Part shown: positions 48,901 to 61,200 of the stretch, one piece after another | Position numbering within the stretch: the stretch's first letter is position 1 | Layout: each line of letters starts with the position of its first letter | NCBI RefSeq assembly: GCF_041296385.1 | Contig: NC_091014.1 | Coordinates: 53,276,078 to 53,340,077 of the forward strand | Direction of reading: 5' to 3' | DNA from: Aphelocoma coerulescens | Lineage: Eukaryota > Chordata > Aves > Passeriformes > Corvidae | Length of the DNA stretch: 64,000 nucleotides | The notes under the pieces: generated by a model | The model's database searches: none | Seen by the model: the letters and a program-made list of their open reading frames with translations, nothing else | What the model was told of the DNA's origin: nothing | Made by a program: the position numbers and the translations under genes

Positions 48901-50322
48901 CCAGGTGCATCTACCCCACAGTTAAATAACGCCAATCATTAATTACACAGGCACAAGAGTTACTCCTGCCCTACACTCATCCTGACCCTGCTGGGCCTTG
49001 GCCTCTGAATGGCAGTTTCCCCTCCCATCTTTTCTTTTCTGCCCTCTGAGCTCCAGTCCCTCCTCCTGAAGGCAGCCTGAGGGCTGCCAGGGGTCAGTGG
49101 GGCCCCAGACGGAGAAGGACCATCGATGGCTGGAAAAATGATTGCTACTGGAGAGCAGAAATCCGCCTTAGGAAACACCAGCCCCTGCCCTGGCCCTGCC
49201 TGGTGCGGTGCCTGCAGTATTAACATGCGGCATTTCAGAGGAAACAAAAAGGAGTTGACATCAAGTGAAATTTCCCCCTGCAGCCACCGGTCTAGGACCT
49301 CTTAAAATCGTAGCCTAAAAACATCATCTAAATTCTGCCGGGTAGCTGTAAGCCGTGAAAGTGCCATTTGCTGCAGCTGAAGTAGATTCATAAATTATTG
49401 AGTTCCTGAGCCAGTGAGATCCACATGCCCTGAGTTCTTGAAGCCACTTTTCTTTGTACCATTTCCTTGGATATGGTTCAGAGCCTGGCCAAACGGCCTA
49501 CGCTTTTTTCCAGCTTCTTGCTCAAAAGCAGCACAAAAACCCCCACTTTAACTCCTAATTACTGTTGACTTTGTAGAACAAGCAGCCAGGTTGCTGAGGT
49601 TCCATCTGTGTTCTTCAAAAGAGCACAGGTGTTACATACTGAAATGGGCAAAATTTTATTGGTAATATTGAACTATCTAGTACTGAAAAAAGTATTCTTA
49701 ATTATATCTTCAAAATGTTCAAAAAGTTACAGAGACCAATTAAGGTGTTTTATAATTGCTATTAAATTACTCTTTTGCCATTTTTAATAGTTTAATAGTT
49801 TAAATACTTCCAATATGAAATGTTCTGATTTTCCAGCTAAAACCAGTTCTCTATCTCACAATTCACTTTGATTTGAATAAAAAGGTAAAAACACATTAAA
49901 CAATAAAAAATGCCTTTGGGCAAAGTACAACTTTCCATTTGGCTTAAGATCAAATACTCTTAGCTATTCAGCCAAAAATATTTTTTGTTTTGCATTAGAG
50001 ATGTCAATCTTGCCAGCAAACTAAAAAGCAGTTATATATGCACCATTGTAGCATTGTAGCTCACATGGAGCTGGCTCAAGAACAGAGACACAAAATGCAA
50101 CAATCAAACGCTGATGTCTTGTCTACTAACACTAAGACCCATAGAGTGTTCAGCTTCATTTATATGGCGTGATTTGTCTGACATTAACTGACAAACAAAA
50201 GCAAAAGACTGGAAATTAACGTATGGCTATATCCAGGCTTCAGGCTTTTATAGTCTCAATGGCTCAATTTGAACATTACTTAAATGCGGACATCTACCAA
50301 ATTTTATATTTCAGGGTGAGAT

Positions 50323-50347
50323 TTTTTGTTTGTTTGTTTGTTTGTTT
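50323..50347. repeat. (TTTG)n microsatellite
   Basis: About five TTTG units in a T-rich context. Confidence 0.85.
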
Positions 50348-52369
50348 TTAATTTTCAGAGGAAGATCTTTTATGCTAATAACTTCTTTCAATTATGATTC
50401 AACTATTTTGATACATTGCCACCAAAATACTGACATTGTAATGGTATGTCAGTTAGTACGTTCTTTTTACACCTCTGAAATATTCCTGAGATCCTGAAGT
50501 GAGGAGGAGGGGTATGCTGGCATTGTTCATGTTGTTCCTTTTGTATGTGTAAAGACCTTCAAGCTGTCACTCTTGAAGTTTTCATCATTTACTAAAAACA
50601 AAGAAGCAGAAGGAAATGTGGCATACACATCAAAATCCTAGACCTATGAAAATCAAACCATCTGTGGACCCAGCTAATGAAAACATGAGTACCAAGGTTT
50701 TTGTAAAGCAAGACTTGATTGCAGGAGGATTAGCTAATCAACTTGTAAAGCAAAGCAAATCAATGTATCCTGCCATATAACCAATGTCATAGTGCAACTC
50801 TGACACAGAGAGAGAGAAACATACAAAGGGAAAAGAGGAATCTCATGATTGAAGTCTTTTAATAGCTTCATTGAAACAAATGATAAAATCAGATTCTCTC
50901 AGCAGGAGATAGAGAGACAAAAATGGACTCCATTTGAAGTGCGAACAACAAAAAGACACAGGGAGTTGTAAACCGTGCAGCACCTTCCTCATAAACATCC
51001 CACTTTCTCTCTGTTCCAAGTGTTTGCAACTGTCTCTCCCTGCGAAATCTTAATTAAACCAGTATATTTCCCATTTAAGTAATTTGGAAATGTGTGTAGT
51101 TTGATAAAAAGGTTAATTAGCTCTTTTCTTTAGAAAACTGAAAAGGTACCATTTTGATCTTTTGCTTGAAATTCATGCCAATCCTTGCATTAAAAATATC
51201 CCTCAATCTGGACTGTGGTAGGTAGCACACAGGAGAAACTTGTTCATAAGAGGGGCTGTGGGAAGGGGGCTCAGATAGAAAACAAAATTTATTATGAGTT
51301 TTAATATTTTTACTTTTTGTTTTTATAAAGTACATTACAGACTGTCTCCCTTCTTGAGGCTGGTTGTTTGTCAGGGCTTGAAATCAAATTGATACATGAT
51401 GAAAATGGACCTTCTCTGGTGACTCAGCTGGGGATTGCACAGAAATCTATCCAGCCTTATGGTAACCAATAAAAGGAAGGGATAGGAACAGGAACATTTC
51501 ATAAAGCTGTGAAATAACAATTCACAAGCATAATTTAAATAATTTGGAGGCTGCATTCCCTTTTTATGCTACTGCTGCATTCACCAAAATGCACCTCCTA
51601 TTGAGTATACGAGCTGGGAAAGCTGATGGATGCAAGCCAATTGGTGTAGAGAAACTGGTGTTACCATTTAGCAGAGCAATTCAATGGCAAATGGAGGCTC
51701 TTGTTTTAATTCCTTCACCTCTCTGCTCTTTTATAGAGCCCTTCAACAATCCTGTAAATAGAAGGGTTGCACTGGACTGACATGAGACATTTCCTTCCCT
51801 TCTCCCAACAAAATATTGTTCTTTTTCTGTAATGTGACTTTCACTGACTCCGACATTTGCATTTCGATCTTGTTATAGGTGTGATCAAAATACTAACGAC
51901 ATTAGCACCATAAGCCAACTGAAGCAGTGGTTTAACAGCTGAAGGTGTTAGGCTGTGGTTAAACAAACTTACTGGACAATAAAATTATCCATTTCTTCTT
52001 TTACTGGCTGGTGCCCTCCATGCTTTCAGTTGACTTTTCATAGTGAAACACCTGAATATTGTGTTTTTAACCTGTAAATGTCAAAGCACTTAAATTTTTA
52101 TTGCATACGTTATTGAGTAGAACCAAACCACTTCTTTCTACTTTGGTATCAAACCAAAAGGAGAGGCTAGACATATTCTCTCTGCTTTCTCCTTGGGTCT
52201 GTTATGGTTCCTATATTTTTGGTTAAGGACAGTTGAATGGGACCAAAAGGTTATTGCAGAAAGCAATATCCAGTTCTCCTGTTCATTAATTTTGCTACCA
52301 TGGAATCCTCATCTTTCTTACACAGATGAGAAATGGAGGATGAAATTATTTCTGCCTCTGCTTCTTTCT

Positions 52370-53740
52370 CCAGAATTTTAAGTAAATGGTATCAAAGAAT
52401 TGTGGATATCGTGAGCATTCTTGCCAGCTCCCTTAGTATCCTTGGGTGGATCCCATCCAGCTCCACAGACCTGTTTGTGTCTAAGTGGTGTAGCAGGTCA
52501 CTGACCATTTCCCTTTGGGTTATGGGATCTTCATTCTGTTCTCTGTCCCTGTCTTCCAGCTCAGGGATATGGGTACCCCCAGAACAACTGGTCTTACTAT
52601 TAAAGGATGAGGGCTAGAAGGCATCAAGTACCTCAGCCTTTTACTCGTCCTTTGTCACTATGTTTCCCTCTACATCCAACAAAGGATGGAGATTCTCCAT
52701 GGCCCTTCTTTTGTTGCTGATGTATTTATAACCATTTTTATTGTCTTTCATGGCAGCAGCCAGATTAAGTTCTAGTTGGTCTTTGGCCCTTCTAATTTTC
52801 TCTCTGCGTAACCTCACAACATCCGTGTAATCCTCCTGACTTGACTGCCCCTTCTTCCAAGGATCATAAACTCTCCCTTTTTTCCTCAGTTCCAGTCAAA
52901 GCTCTCTGTTCAGCCTGACCAATCTTTCCTCCTTGTTGGCTCATCTTTCAGTACATGGGGATTGCCTGCATGCTCCTGCAACTCCAAGGTTTCCTTCCTG
53001 AAGAATGTCCAGCCTTCCTGGACTCCCTTCCTTCACACCTGCCTCCCAAGGGACTCTGAAAACTTGTATAATTGCATGATTGCTGTGCCCAAGACAGCTT
53101 CCAACCATGCACCCTTCCAACCACCAGTCCTTCTCTGTTCACAAACCACAGGCCCAGAGGACGCCTTCCCTAGTTGTCTCCCTCACCAGCTGTGTCAGGA
53201 GTTATCTTCCACACACTCCAGGAGCCTCCTGGACTGTTTCCTCTCTGCTGTGTTGTACTTCCAGCAGACACCTGGTAAGTTGAAGTCCCCCACAAGAAAA
53301 AGGGCCAACAATTATGAGACTTCTCCCATCTGCCTATAGAATAATTTGTCTGCCTCTTCACCCTGGTTGGGTGGTCTGTAACAGACTCCCACCTTGTTGG
53401 CCTTTCCCCCAGTTCCTACCCGTAACCACTCAACCCTATCGTCGTCATCGTTAAACTCTAGACAGTCAAAACACTCCCTAACACACAGGGCTCCCCTGCT
53501 GCCTCTCCTTCCTCACCTGTCCCTCCTGAAGAGTTTACAGCCATCATTGCAGCACTCCAGTTGTGTGAGTCATACCACCATATTTCTATGATGGCAACTA
53601 TGTCACAGTCTTTCACTTACTCAATGGCTTTCAGCTCCTGCTGTTTGTTCCCCATGTTGCATGCATTGGTGTAGCTGCACTTCAGCTGGGCTATTGATCC
53701 TGCAACCTTTTTTGGGGAGAGAAGCCCTAATTCCTAATTT
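52370..53740 (-). mobile_element. CR1 LINE ORF2 fragment: endonuclease domain to start of reverse transcriptase
   Basis: On the minus strand the conceptual product follows the CR1 ORF2 AP-type endonuclease: a start near the end of the segment resembling AQLKCSYTNACNMGNKQ, then AITxxWW-like sequence, a VCYRPPNQ-like motif, DFNLPGVCWKYNTAER, and a GHS-type region. It continues through LELNLAAAMKDNKNGYKY to a segment like IHPRILRELARML near 52400-52450 (start of the RT region). Frameshifts and small deletions interrupt it and the RT is missing, so it is dead. It is much less diverged than the CR1 at 28 kb. Plus-strand ORFs here are antisense shadows. Confidence 0.9.
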
Positions 53741-53851
53741 GAGTTGTTACATTTGCAGAAATGTGTTGAGTTTTGTGATTTGGAGAATAAAATAAGCACC
53801 ACAAGAAGTGTCTGGCATCACTTACTGACTCTAACTGCAAAATAACTAGAA

Positions 53852-54241
53852 AAAGTGCAAAACACTTTATGAAAGAGTAACTAAAAAAAGATAAAAGTGA
53901 GAAAAGCAGCCTCTAACAATTCTTGGGGTCTCCCAAGTTCATTAATCTGAGACATGACTGAACTAACAAGCAGTGCAGTTTCTACTTCTGGATTATGGAC
54001 ATGGTTATGCCACTGGATAAATGGCTGCAGAAAGACCTGGAGGTTTGTGTTCAAGTGCCTCACATGGTTGAACTATTTTATAAATAATGCATCAGAGAAA
54101 GTCAGACACCATTATAAACAGGGCTTCTTCAACACTGACACATTGCAAAATTTTCAATATATGGATAACACTGAAAGGAATCAAGGATCACTTGAGAAGG
54201 CCTGTCAATTAAAATTAGTAAGTCTGAAGTTGCTTATTTAA
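53852..54241 (+). pseudogene. ENTHD1: ENTHD1 ENTH-domain exon, decayed (unitary pseudogene candidate)
   Basis: In one frame the segment reads, after two early stops, IKVRKAASNNSWG, PSSLI-stop-DMTELTSS, then WINGCRKTWRFVFKCLTWLN, YFINNASEKV, KQGFFNTDTLQNFQYMD and NQGSLEK. This aligns without a gap over about 99 codons to the ENTH domain of ENTHD1 (human: EIKVREATSNDPWG, NDHGKNWRHVYKSLTL, DYLIKNGSKKV, REGFCNLQTLKDFQHID); I count about 44 identities against the human sequence as I remember it. In-frame stops are TGA 53870-53872, TAA 53882-53884 and TGA 53948-53950, and the expected ATG position holds GCA. The invariant ENTH core NDHGKNW has become NGCRKTW. After EKACQ the match fades and a stop follows at 54239. 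ENTH domains bind phosphoinositides in endocytic adaptors. The plus orientation, opposite to GRAP2, fits the mammalian gene order. Confidence 0.85.
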
Positions 54242-54889
54242 ACGAATTTCTCAAGGAAAAATTAGCAAGTAATTACAGCTGCACATTAGAAAAAGCATAA
54301 GAAAAAACAAGTTTTCCATATTATTTTCAGAAAAAAATACTTAAAAATACCAGCACCCTTACAAGTAAGGACTTAGGAAAAATGGCATCACTGCTAGTTT
54401 AGGCTTACATGAGAGTGGAAATATTTTTGAATATAAAGACAGATGAGCTGCAATGATGAAAATTGAAAAGAAATTAGCATCCATTTGGCATTTCTGAAAA
54501 TTAGTGGCTTGAAAGTAAGCAAGACAAACTAATATTTTCTAACTCTAGAGCACATATTAAAATAGATTGGTCTTTATATTACTCTCCCATAGCTGTATTT
54601 TCCTAGATTAATGAAGGGAATTGGACCAAAGGCAGTTAGAAGGAATTTTTGTATACAAATTCCTAGTTACATGAGTACTGATAGAATAGGATAATTAATG
54701 TGGCTGCTCAGTGCAGTGAGAGCCCAGATAACTCAAGTTACTAAGCAGCAGCCCCAGTGTCTGTCAGCTGGGAAGCAAATGCTGAAGCAGTTTCAGCCAG
54801 CAAGTTTGCTCATTCTGCAGTTCTGACAGATGCCACAGGTAGAAACAAGTCTGTTTTGAAGCAAATTTGATTTTGCCAAGAAATCCTAC

Positions 54890-55240
54890 TGAAGATGCCA
54901 TAATGCACATAAGAGCACTACAGCAGTGTACAGAGTCAGGCAAAAGGCCCACTTGGCCCAGTGTCCTCTAGCTGGGAGTGCCAATATGATCTATTTACAG
55001 AAAATGAGCAGGAAGAAAGGAAACAAAGCATGCCTTCTTGACATTCCTTCCAGGAATTCTTCACTGCAACAAGTCTGACTTGTTGAGCCAGAGATTATCT
55101 CTGAACAGTTATTTTTAAGAGCCATTTACTTTCTGTAAATTTGTCTGTGTTTTTGTCCTTCATTACATTCCGTGGCAATAAATGCAACAATTTACTTAAT
55201 GCATGGTATGTAAGAATACTTCCTTCTTTTGTTTAAAAAC
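54890..55240 (-). mobile_element. Ancient CR1 3'-end relic
   Basis: CATAAGAGCACTACAGCAGT, CAGGCAAAAGGCCCACTTGG and CCCAGTGTCCT are followed later by TTACATTCCGTGGCAATAAATG and AAGAATACTTCCTTCTTTTGTTT. In the same order these correspond to the reverse complement of the 3' end of the old amniote CR1 type (ACATAAGA ... GGTCAGACCAAAGGTCC ... CTCTGGCAA ... GAAATACTTCCTTTTGTTT). It is strongly diverged, like the copy at 28 kb. Confidence 0.65.
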
Positions 55241-58200
55241 TCTGGTAATTTTAATAGGTTTGTTCCGCCTGGAAAAGTTCGATTATACTAGTTAATGGAC
55301 TTCAAGTGTGTAGTTCAATGAAGATTACAGTTAAAGACAGTACTTAGTGTTTACCACTCAAATACCTTTACCATTGACATCTAAGTAACTTCTACTTTAA
55401 AATTAATAAAACTGGTTGAGAAACTTGGTAGTTTAGGAGATCTGTAACAACATATAAAAGCTGTTGTCTTTATTTTCAATCTAGACATTGATTTTAACTC
55501 TGAACCTACAAGAAGTTCTTGATAGTTACTAATATCTTTATAGAGAAAAGAAATGGAAATACCAATCAATTAATAGTAGAAAAGTATCCACACTCAAAAT
55601 AAGTATCCAGTTCATATAAATTATTCCAGCTGCTGGAAAACCCCACAGAGAATCTGAATCTAAAAGGGGCCATGGAAAGTAAACTTGCTATTGTTCGTCC
55701 TCATGTAAAGTGTTTTTTCTTACCCATTACTGACACACTGATGGAAGAACAAGAGTCATGTTCTATTCTCACTCCTATCATAATTGGTATCTACTAGCTA
55801 GAGGCCAGTAGTTTTAGATATCGTCATCTGGCATATTATATCAGAACCAAATTCTGAAAACTTTTTCTAAAGAAGCTTTTTCTAAGAATAAGGAAGAATG
55901 AAACACCAGAGTTTTTGTTTAAAAAAAAATCAAGGTATCTGCTGCCTCTATTTGCTATATGCTAGATTAAAAAATATGTTAACAAAATATCTTGCAACAG
56001 CTATCAGAAAGTCAAAGCTAATCTTCTTTTCTCTGCCCCGTCTTCACTGAAAATACAGCACTCTCAATTAGAGAAGTAGGGTTATTTACATAGGACATGG
56101 AATTGCTTATCAAGTCAATTTGCATTCTGGGGAGCAAATAGATGGATTACAGTATTATGTATAAAACTTATTCCTGCTGTAGTGATCCATGAAATTGCAG
56201 TTAATTTTGCTGAAATGGAACATTATATTTTTAAGTAGAAGTGAAAGAAAACAAGAAGGAGGAGGTAAGCCATAGGAGCTGAACTTTGAATAAAAGATTA
56301 AATTATTAGTAAGAACATAGCACTGCTGGGAACAGCATGAGCTGCTACATGAAGCCGCTGACCTGTTGACTTTCAGACACAATCAAGTATCCTCCTTGCC
56401 ATAGTAAATTAGATGAATTATGGGTAGTGATGGGCCTGTCACACTGCACATTCCTGTCCTCAGGTGATGTATGTGAAAGTGAATTCCCGCTGATACAAGC
56501 TCCATCCAGCTCCTATTGGCTCTGACACGCAGGCAGCATGCATCTGCTCTGTGCAATGAAATAATTGCATTGTGATGCTTCTACAGTACAGCTGCGCATA
56601 ATGATTTTCTTGATTTTATGCTGATGAGAGAAATTCAAGATTGTTTAGTGACTGTATAAAAATCTGGGGACTATGGGACTAAACTAAGGAAAACTCTAAC
56701 TGTACCATAAGAATTTGCATTTCAATGTCTTTCTTTCCACTCTTTCAGCAAAAGAAGGCATGTGCTTCCACCTCCACTGCTTAACTTGAAAGTAGTATGT
56801 GGTTTAATGTGGTTTCAGAATAAGTCCGAATAAAAACATCAAACATTTGGTCACTCAGTTCTAAGATGCTGTCACTGTCTGAAATTGCTATTGCCCTTCA
56901 CCTGAATTTTGTTAACTGACAATACATGCAGTCTTACTCCATCTATTTGTGAACTAAAATATCCCAACTTCAAAATTCCTCTGAAAATGAATTTGAAAGC
57001 CCTGTACTCATCAGTGACAGAAGTAACCACCTGAATTACCAGCTACGAACTCATTATATTTGTCCATCGTGTCACTGTATTTAGCTCACCCCAGACCAGA
57101 GTTAATTAGTGTGATTATGTCAGATTCAGGGCTTGTAAAGCTTACCAACAGAAACCAGGAATGAAAGAGGAAATGTAAAGTTACACAGAGAAGGAGATCT
57201 TAGTACTGAATTTTTGGGTTTACAGTTCCAAGAGAGGAGGGAACCAGAGGTCTTTCAATGTCTGCAACCTGTCTCTAGAGGCATTTTATAGCATATGATA
57301 ATGTCTTTGCTCAGCATGCCAAACCCAGGAAAAATCTGCCTTATCTTCCCTTTCCAGTAGTTTCTGACAGTATCAGAGGTAGTAATATGACAAACAAGCA
57401 TCAAGATAGCTAAAACATAATTAGATGTTGTATCTCTTAAATTATGCTGTCCCCTAAGAGATCTACTATCAAAGGCTGCTCACCAACATTTAATTTCTTT
57501 TTGCTCCTACCAGACTTTCTCATTACAAACTTCAGCCTAAACAACTCAAGCTTATATTTTAAAACTGTGTTTTCTAAACATTTTAGTTGATTTAAAGTGA
57601 AAAAGCTTTCCATGCTAAGAAAAGTGATATTTGTTAAAAGAAAGGTTAAAAATCTACATAATGCAAAAAGTAAAAATGATAGGTCAATGGCTTTAGAAAA
57701 AGGGGAAAATAGAAGTCTTTAGGAATAACGTAATGGGTCTGATATAGTACTCTTTTGTCACAAATAGGGTTGTATTGTGGGTGTTTATATCTAGCAAACA
57801 TTTCTCTGTCTCTGTCTTTCTGTTGTCTTAGTCCCTATTTGATAAAGCTTGGTTTAACCAAAAGTTTTAATTAAAAACTGGGATAGCAGGGCCTATTGAT
57901 GGTTAGTCTTAAAATAGCTTGACAGAAAGTGCATTGGGATCCCAAAACCAGGAAGACATAGTCTTGCTTTGGGTCGAGACTGAGATGCCTGTGCAGAACT
58001 AGGAAGAGAGCACCACTAGGGAATAACAAGTAATCAGTGTAATGGACTCTTGTTTGAACTGTGCAATAGCACTGGGACTGAAAAGTACTAGAAGAAGAGA
58101 CATGCTGCAGAAACCATAGATTAGATGCTCTGAAAAGGTGAGTAAAGATCCATAGAGTGGTTACAGCAGATTTGTAACACAGCTTTCTTTATGCTTTATT

Positions 58201-61200
58201 CCAGCTACAGGTGTCTTATATAATTTAGACTACTGGTATTCAAAAACACTATACAGGGTATATAGGTAAAAGGAGAAATTAATTCTGTGGGTTCTAGGCA
58301 GGATTCAAAAAAAGTCATCCACTTTCCACATGTCAGATGATATTCACTGTGGAATAACATGGGAACAGGATGTCTGTATTAATAGGATGCTAGCGTTAGC
58401 TAAATCAGTATGGCTCTGTGCCACAGAACAAAGAGAAATTGCCCACTTGTAGCATATTTTCAGTTATTTTGGTACAGCTTTTGCATATATTGAATACTAC
58501 AGAAGTCTAAAAAACAGCAAGGCTATTTACTAATGCGTAAATAATTCTGCATAACATTTAAACTGTAAAATGGAAAAGGAGAAGCTTGTGAATACTTAGT
58601 ATTAGCAGGTGTTAGTTTTGTTTGGATAATCTTCTAAAATGCTGTGAATTTCACTTAAGCTAAAGTTGCAGTAGGAAATTTCATGAAACAATGTTTAATG
58701 TCAGAAAAAAATTACTCAGAATTTTTGCCTTGATTTTCTAAGACTGAAATGCCAGATATTGAATACAAAGTTACAGGACATGACTATTCAAGTTGACATA
58801 CCGTCCAAACCAACCAAAGTCACTGTGTACAGCATTTAGTCTGTTGCTGCACTTTTGAGCCTGACCCATCAATCCTAAATATTTTTGTATTTTAGATGCA
58901 GTCAGTATAACATAAAGGTTGTAATGTTGTCTAGTTTCATCAGGAGAAAAACAGGAGTGCTGCAATTTTTGGACAAGGTGAGAACAAATCTTTTGTGATG
59001 CGAAAAATTCATTTCAAAGAGAAGATTATATCTTTTTATTGGTGGGAGATGTGTGGTGTGCATATATTGCAAAGAGATGTATATGAAGTCCTTGCTGGGC
59101 CTTCCTCTGCAGTAACATCCAAGATTTATCTGTGTGGCAAATCCAGGTGCAGGAAAGCAGGAGGCAACTCTGTGTTTATGTCAGCTGCAGCGTATGGTCA
59201 CCAGTTGGCCAGCATGCTGTGTTTAGGCGCTGTGAGGTCTTCAAACACTGCTTAATGTTTCCATACCATATGTACTGCAATATCTAATCACCATTGGGGT
59301 AGAGTCTAATGTTTCAGCACAATTTATTTGTTGGCTGATAAAAAATTAGCTAACACTCAAAATGCTATTCGTTACTAGGCTTTTTTTTCCCCTTTTTTCT
59401 GTTCTTCTTAAACCAAGGCAGAGAAAAACACTATGACCTGCAGCTTTTCTGCCTTCTGCCTCCCCAAGTTGCTTTCTTTTTCTCACCAGACATGAGCTGC
59501 AACCTTCTCGCTCTTCCAGAAAACAAACATTTTCACACAAATAGTTTCAGCTGATCTGTTTCTCAAATGTTTGGAACACTGTGTAGCTCCGAACAGAAGA
59601 AACTTCAGAAATGCATTTTCTGTGGGAGATTAAATCATCCTGATATAAAAGAAATTCCTAACATCTTATGTCCTTTTTGTTGTTGTTGTTGCATTTCAAT
59701 AGTTCCATGTTATAAATTAACTTCAAACAGACTTGTCTGGGAATCACTATAATCTTGGAAATGGTTAGATATTTCCGCCCCCCCCCCACTGAATTCTGTT
59801 TGCAGTTAACTGAGGAAAACCAGTAATATTTCAAAACGAAGAAACTGAGGAATCAGAGTGCCTCCAGTGTATGCTCCACAATACCTTAAAAAATATGTGT
59901 ATCTCACTCATAGCCCTATGACTTTTTCCTTTCCAAAGCAAATTGATGCTAAAAGATACATCTATGCTCTTCTCAACACAGTAAATAAATATTTCTTTTT
60001 TTTTCCCATTGTGATACCTATGACTATGTGGAATAATCCAAATATATTAAAATTTCTGAAGGGAATCATCCCATTCCTTCCTCTCAGCTCCAGCTATGCC
60101 CCGGTGCAGGAGGTTGTGCTTATGTAATGCCACTGGAGAATCTAATAACTTTTAGAAGAATTGTTTTTCCAGTGGTGTCTTAGTCTCAAAGCTGCACAGA
60201 AATCCATGTTGGGGAAGAGGAGAGGAGAAGGGAAGTTGTGACATTGTCCACTTCAACAACTGTCAAACATTGAATGCATTTAGCTGTAGTGCTAAATGCA
60301 CTACAGTGCTAAGTGTACCCTTTTGCACAGCTCTGGCATTGACATGACACTTCAAAGTGTTTGTAAATGGCCTTGCTTTTTATGCAATCTAAGAATATTT
60401 TACATTGCCAGACTTATGTTAAAAATGACAGTGCAAATTAGAAGTAGACCAAATATATGTACTGTTGATTTTAGTTATCCATATCTTCCTCTGAGCAACT
60501 GCCTCTATGGAAAATGTGTTGGATAATGACAGTTCTATTCTGGGACTCAGAAGTCCTAGAAGATGGTCAATTTAAACTTTTTTGTCAGAGGAGTCCTAGT
60601 GATTGCACAGTTAAGCTGCAGTTTTCTGCCCAGAAAAAGTGTGGTGGTAGTCTTATTTTTTTTGAGCTCTCAGATCCCTTAGAAGCAGATGATGCAATTG
60701 GTAGATGTACCTTGAAAATATGGATGAAAGACTGGGAACCCCTTATTAGAGTCAGTTAATACAGCTAATAAAAGTTGCATCAATTTTCTTCAATGTTCTA
60801 CAGCAGTTTGATTATGGATGTGCAATTCCTTCATAAAAATCTCACTTAACCATATTGAATGTTGTTACAAGGTCATTCTCACTGGAGGTGACATAAATAA
60901 TGACATGTGCTCAGATCACAGTGCGTGACAACTGTCTCCTTCAGAGCTATGCACGAAATGTGGTCAGCTCACCCAGCAATCCCAATGACTGGATGTTTTA
61001 ACAGAGATAATGCTTGTATACAGCCTTAGCAAAGTGTGGTTAAAAGCTGAAGGAAAACAAAATGGGAAAATTTTATTTAAATAACATGATTTTTTTCCTA
61101 TTTTCAAGTATTAATGGTTCTGCTTTAAACTCCCTTTGGAACAATAAGTAGGGTATTTTTTCCCTTTTGTATGTTTAGCTATATCTGTAGTTTATCAGTC

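Noticed and set aside
52333..52617. 94-codon plus-strand ORF
   Set aside because: Also antisense to CR1 ORF2 (linker to early RT region).
52962..53339. 125-codon plus-strand ORF
   Set aside because: Antisense shadow of the CR1 ORF2 endonuclease fragment; the meaningful frame is on the minus strand.
53881..54063. 60-codon minus-strand ORF over the ENTHD1 relic
   Set aside because: The opposite-strand frame has no family resemblance, while the plus frame aligns to ENTH.
54218..54223. GTAAGT inside the ENTHD1 relic as a functional splice donor
   Set aside because: It falls within the region still aligning near REKSKQ and the exon upstream has several stops, so a working donor is not supported.
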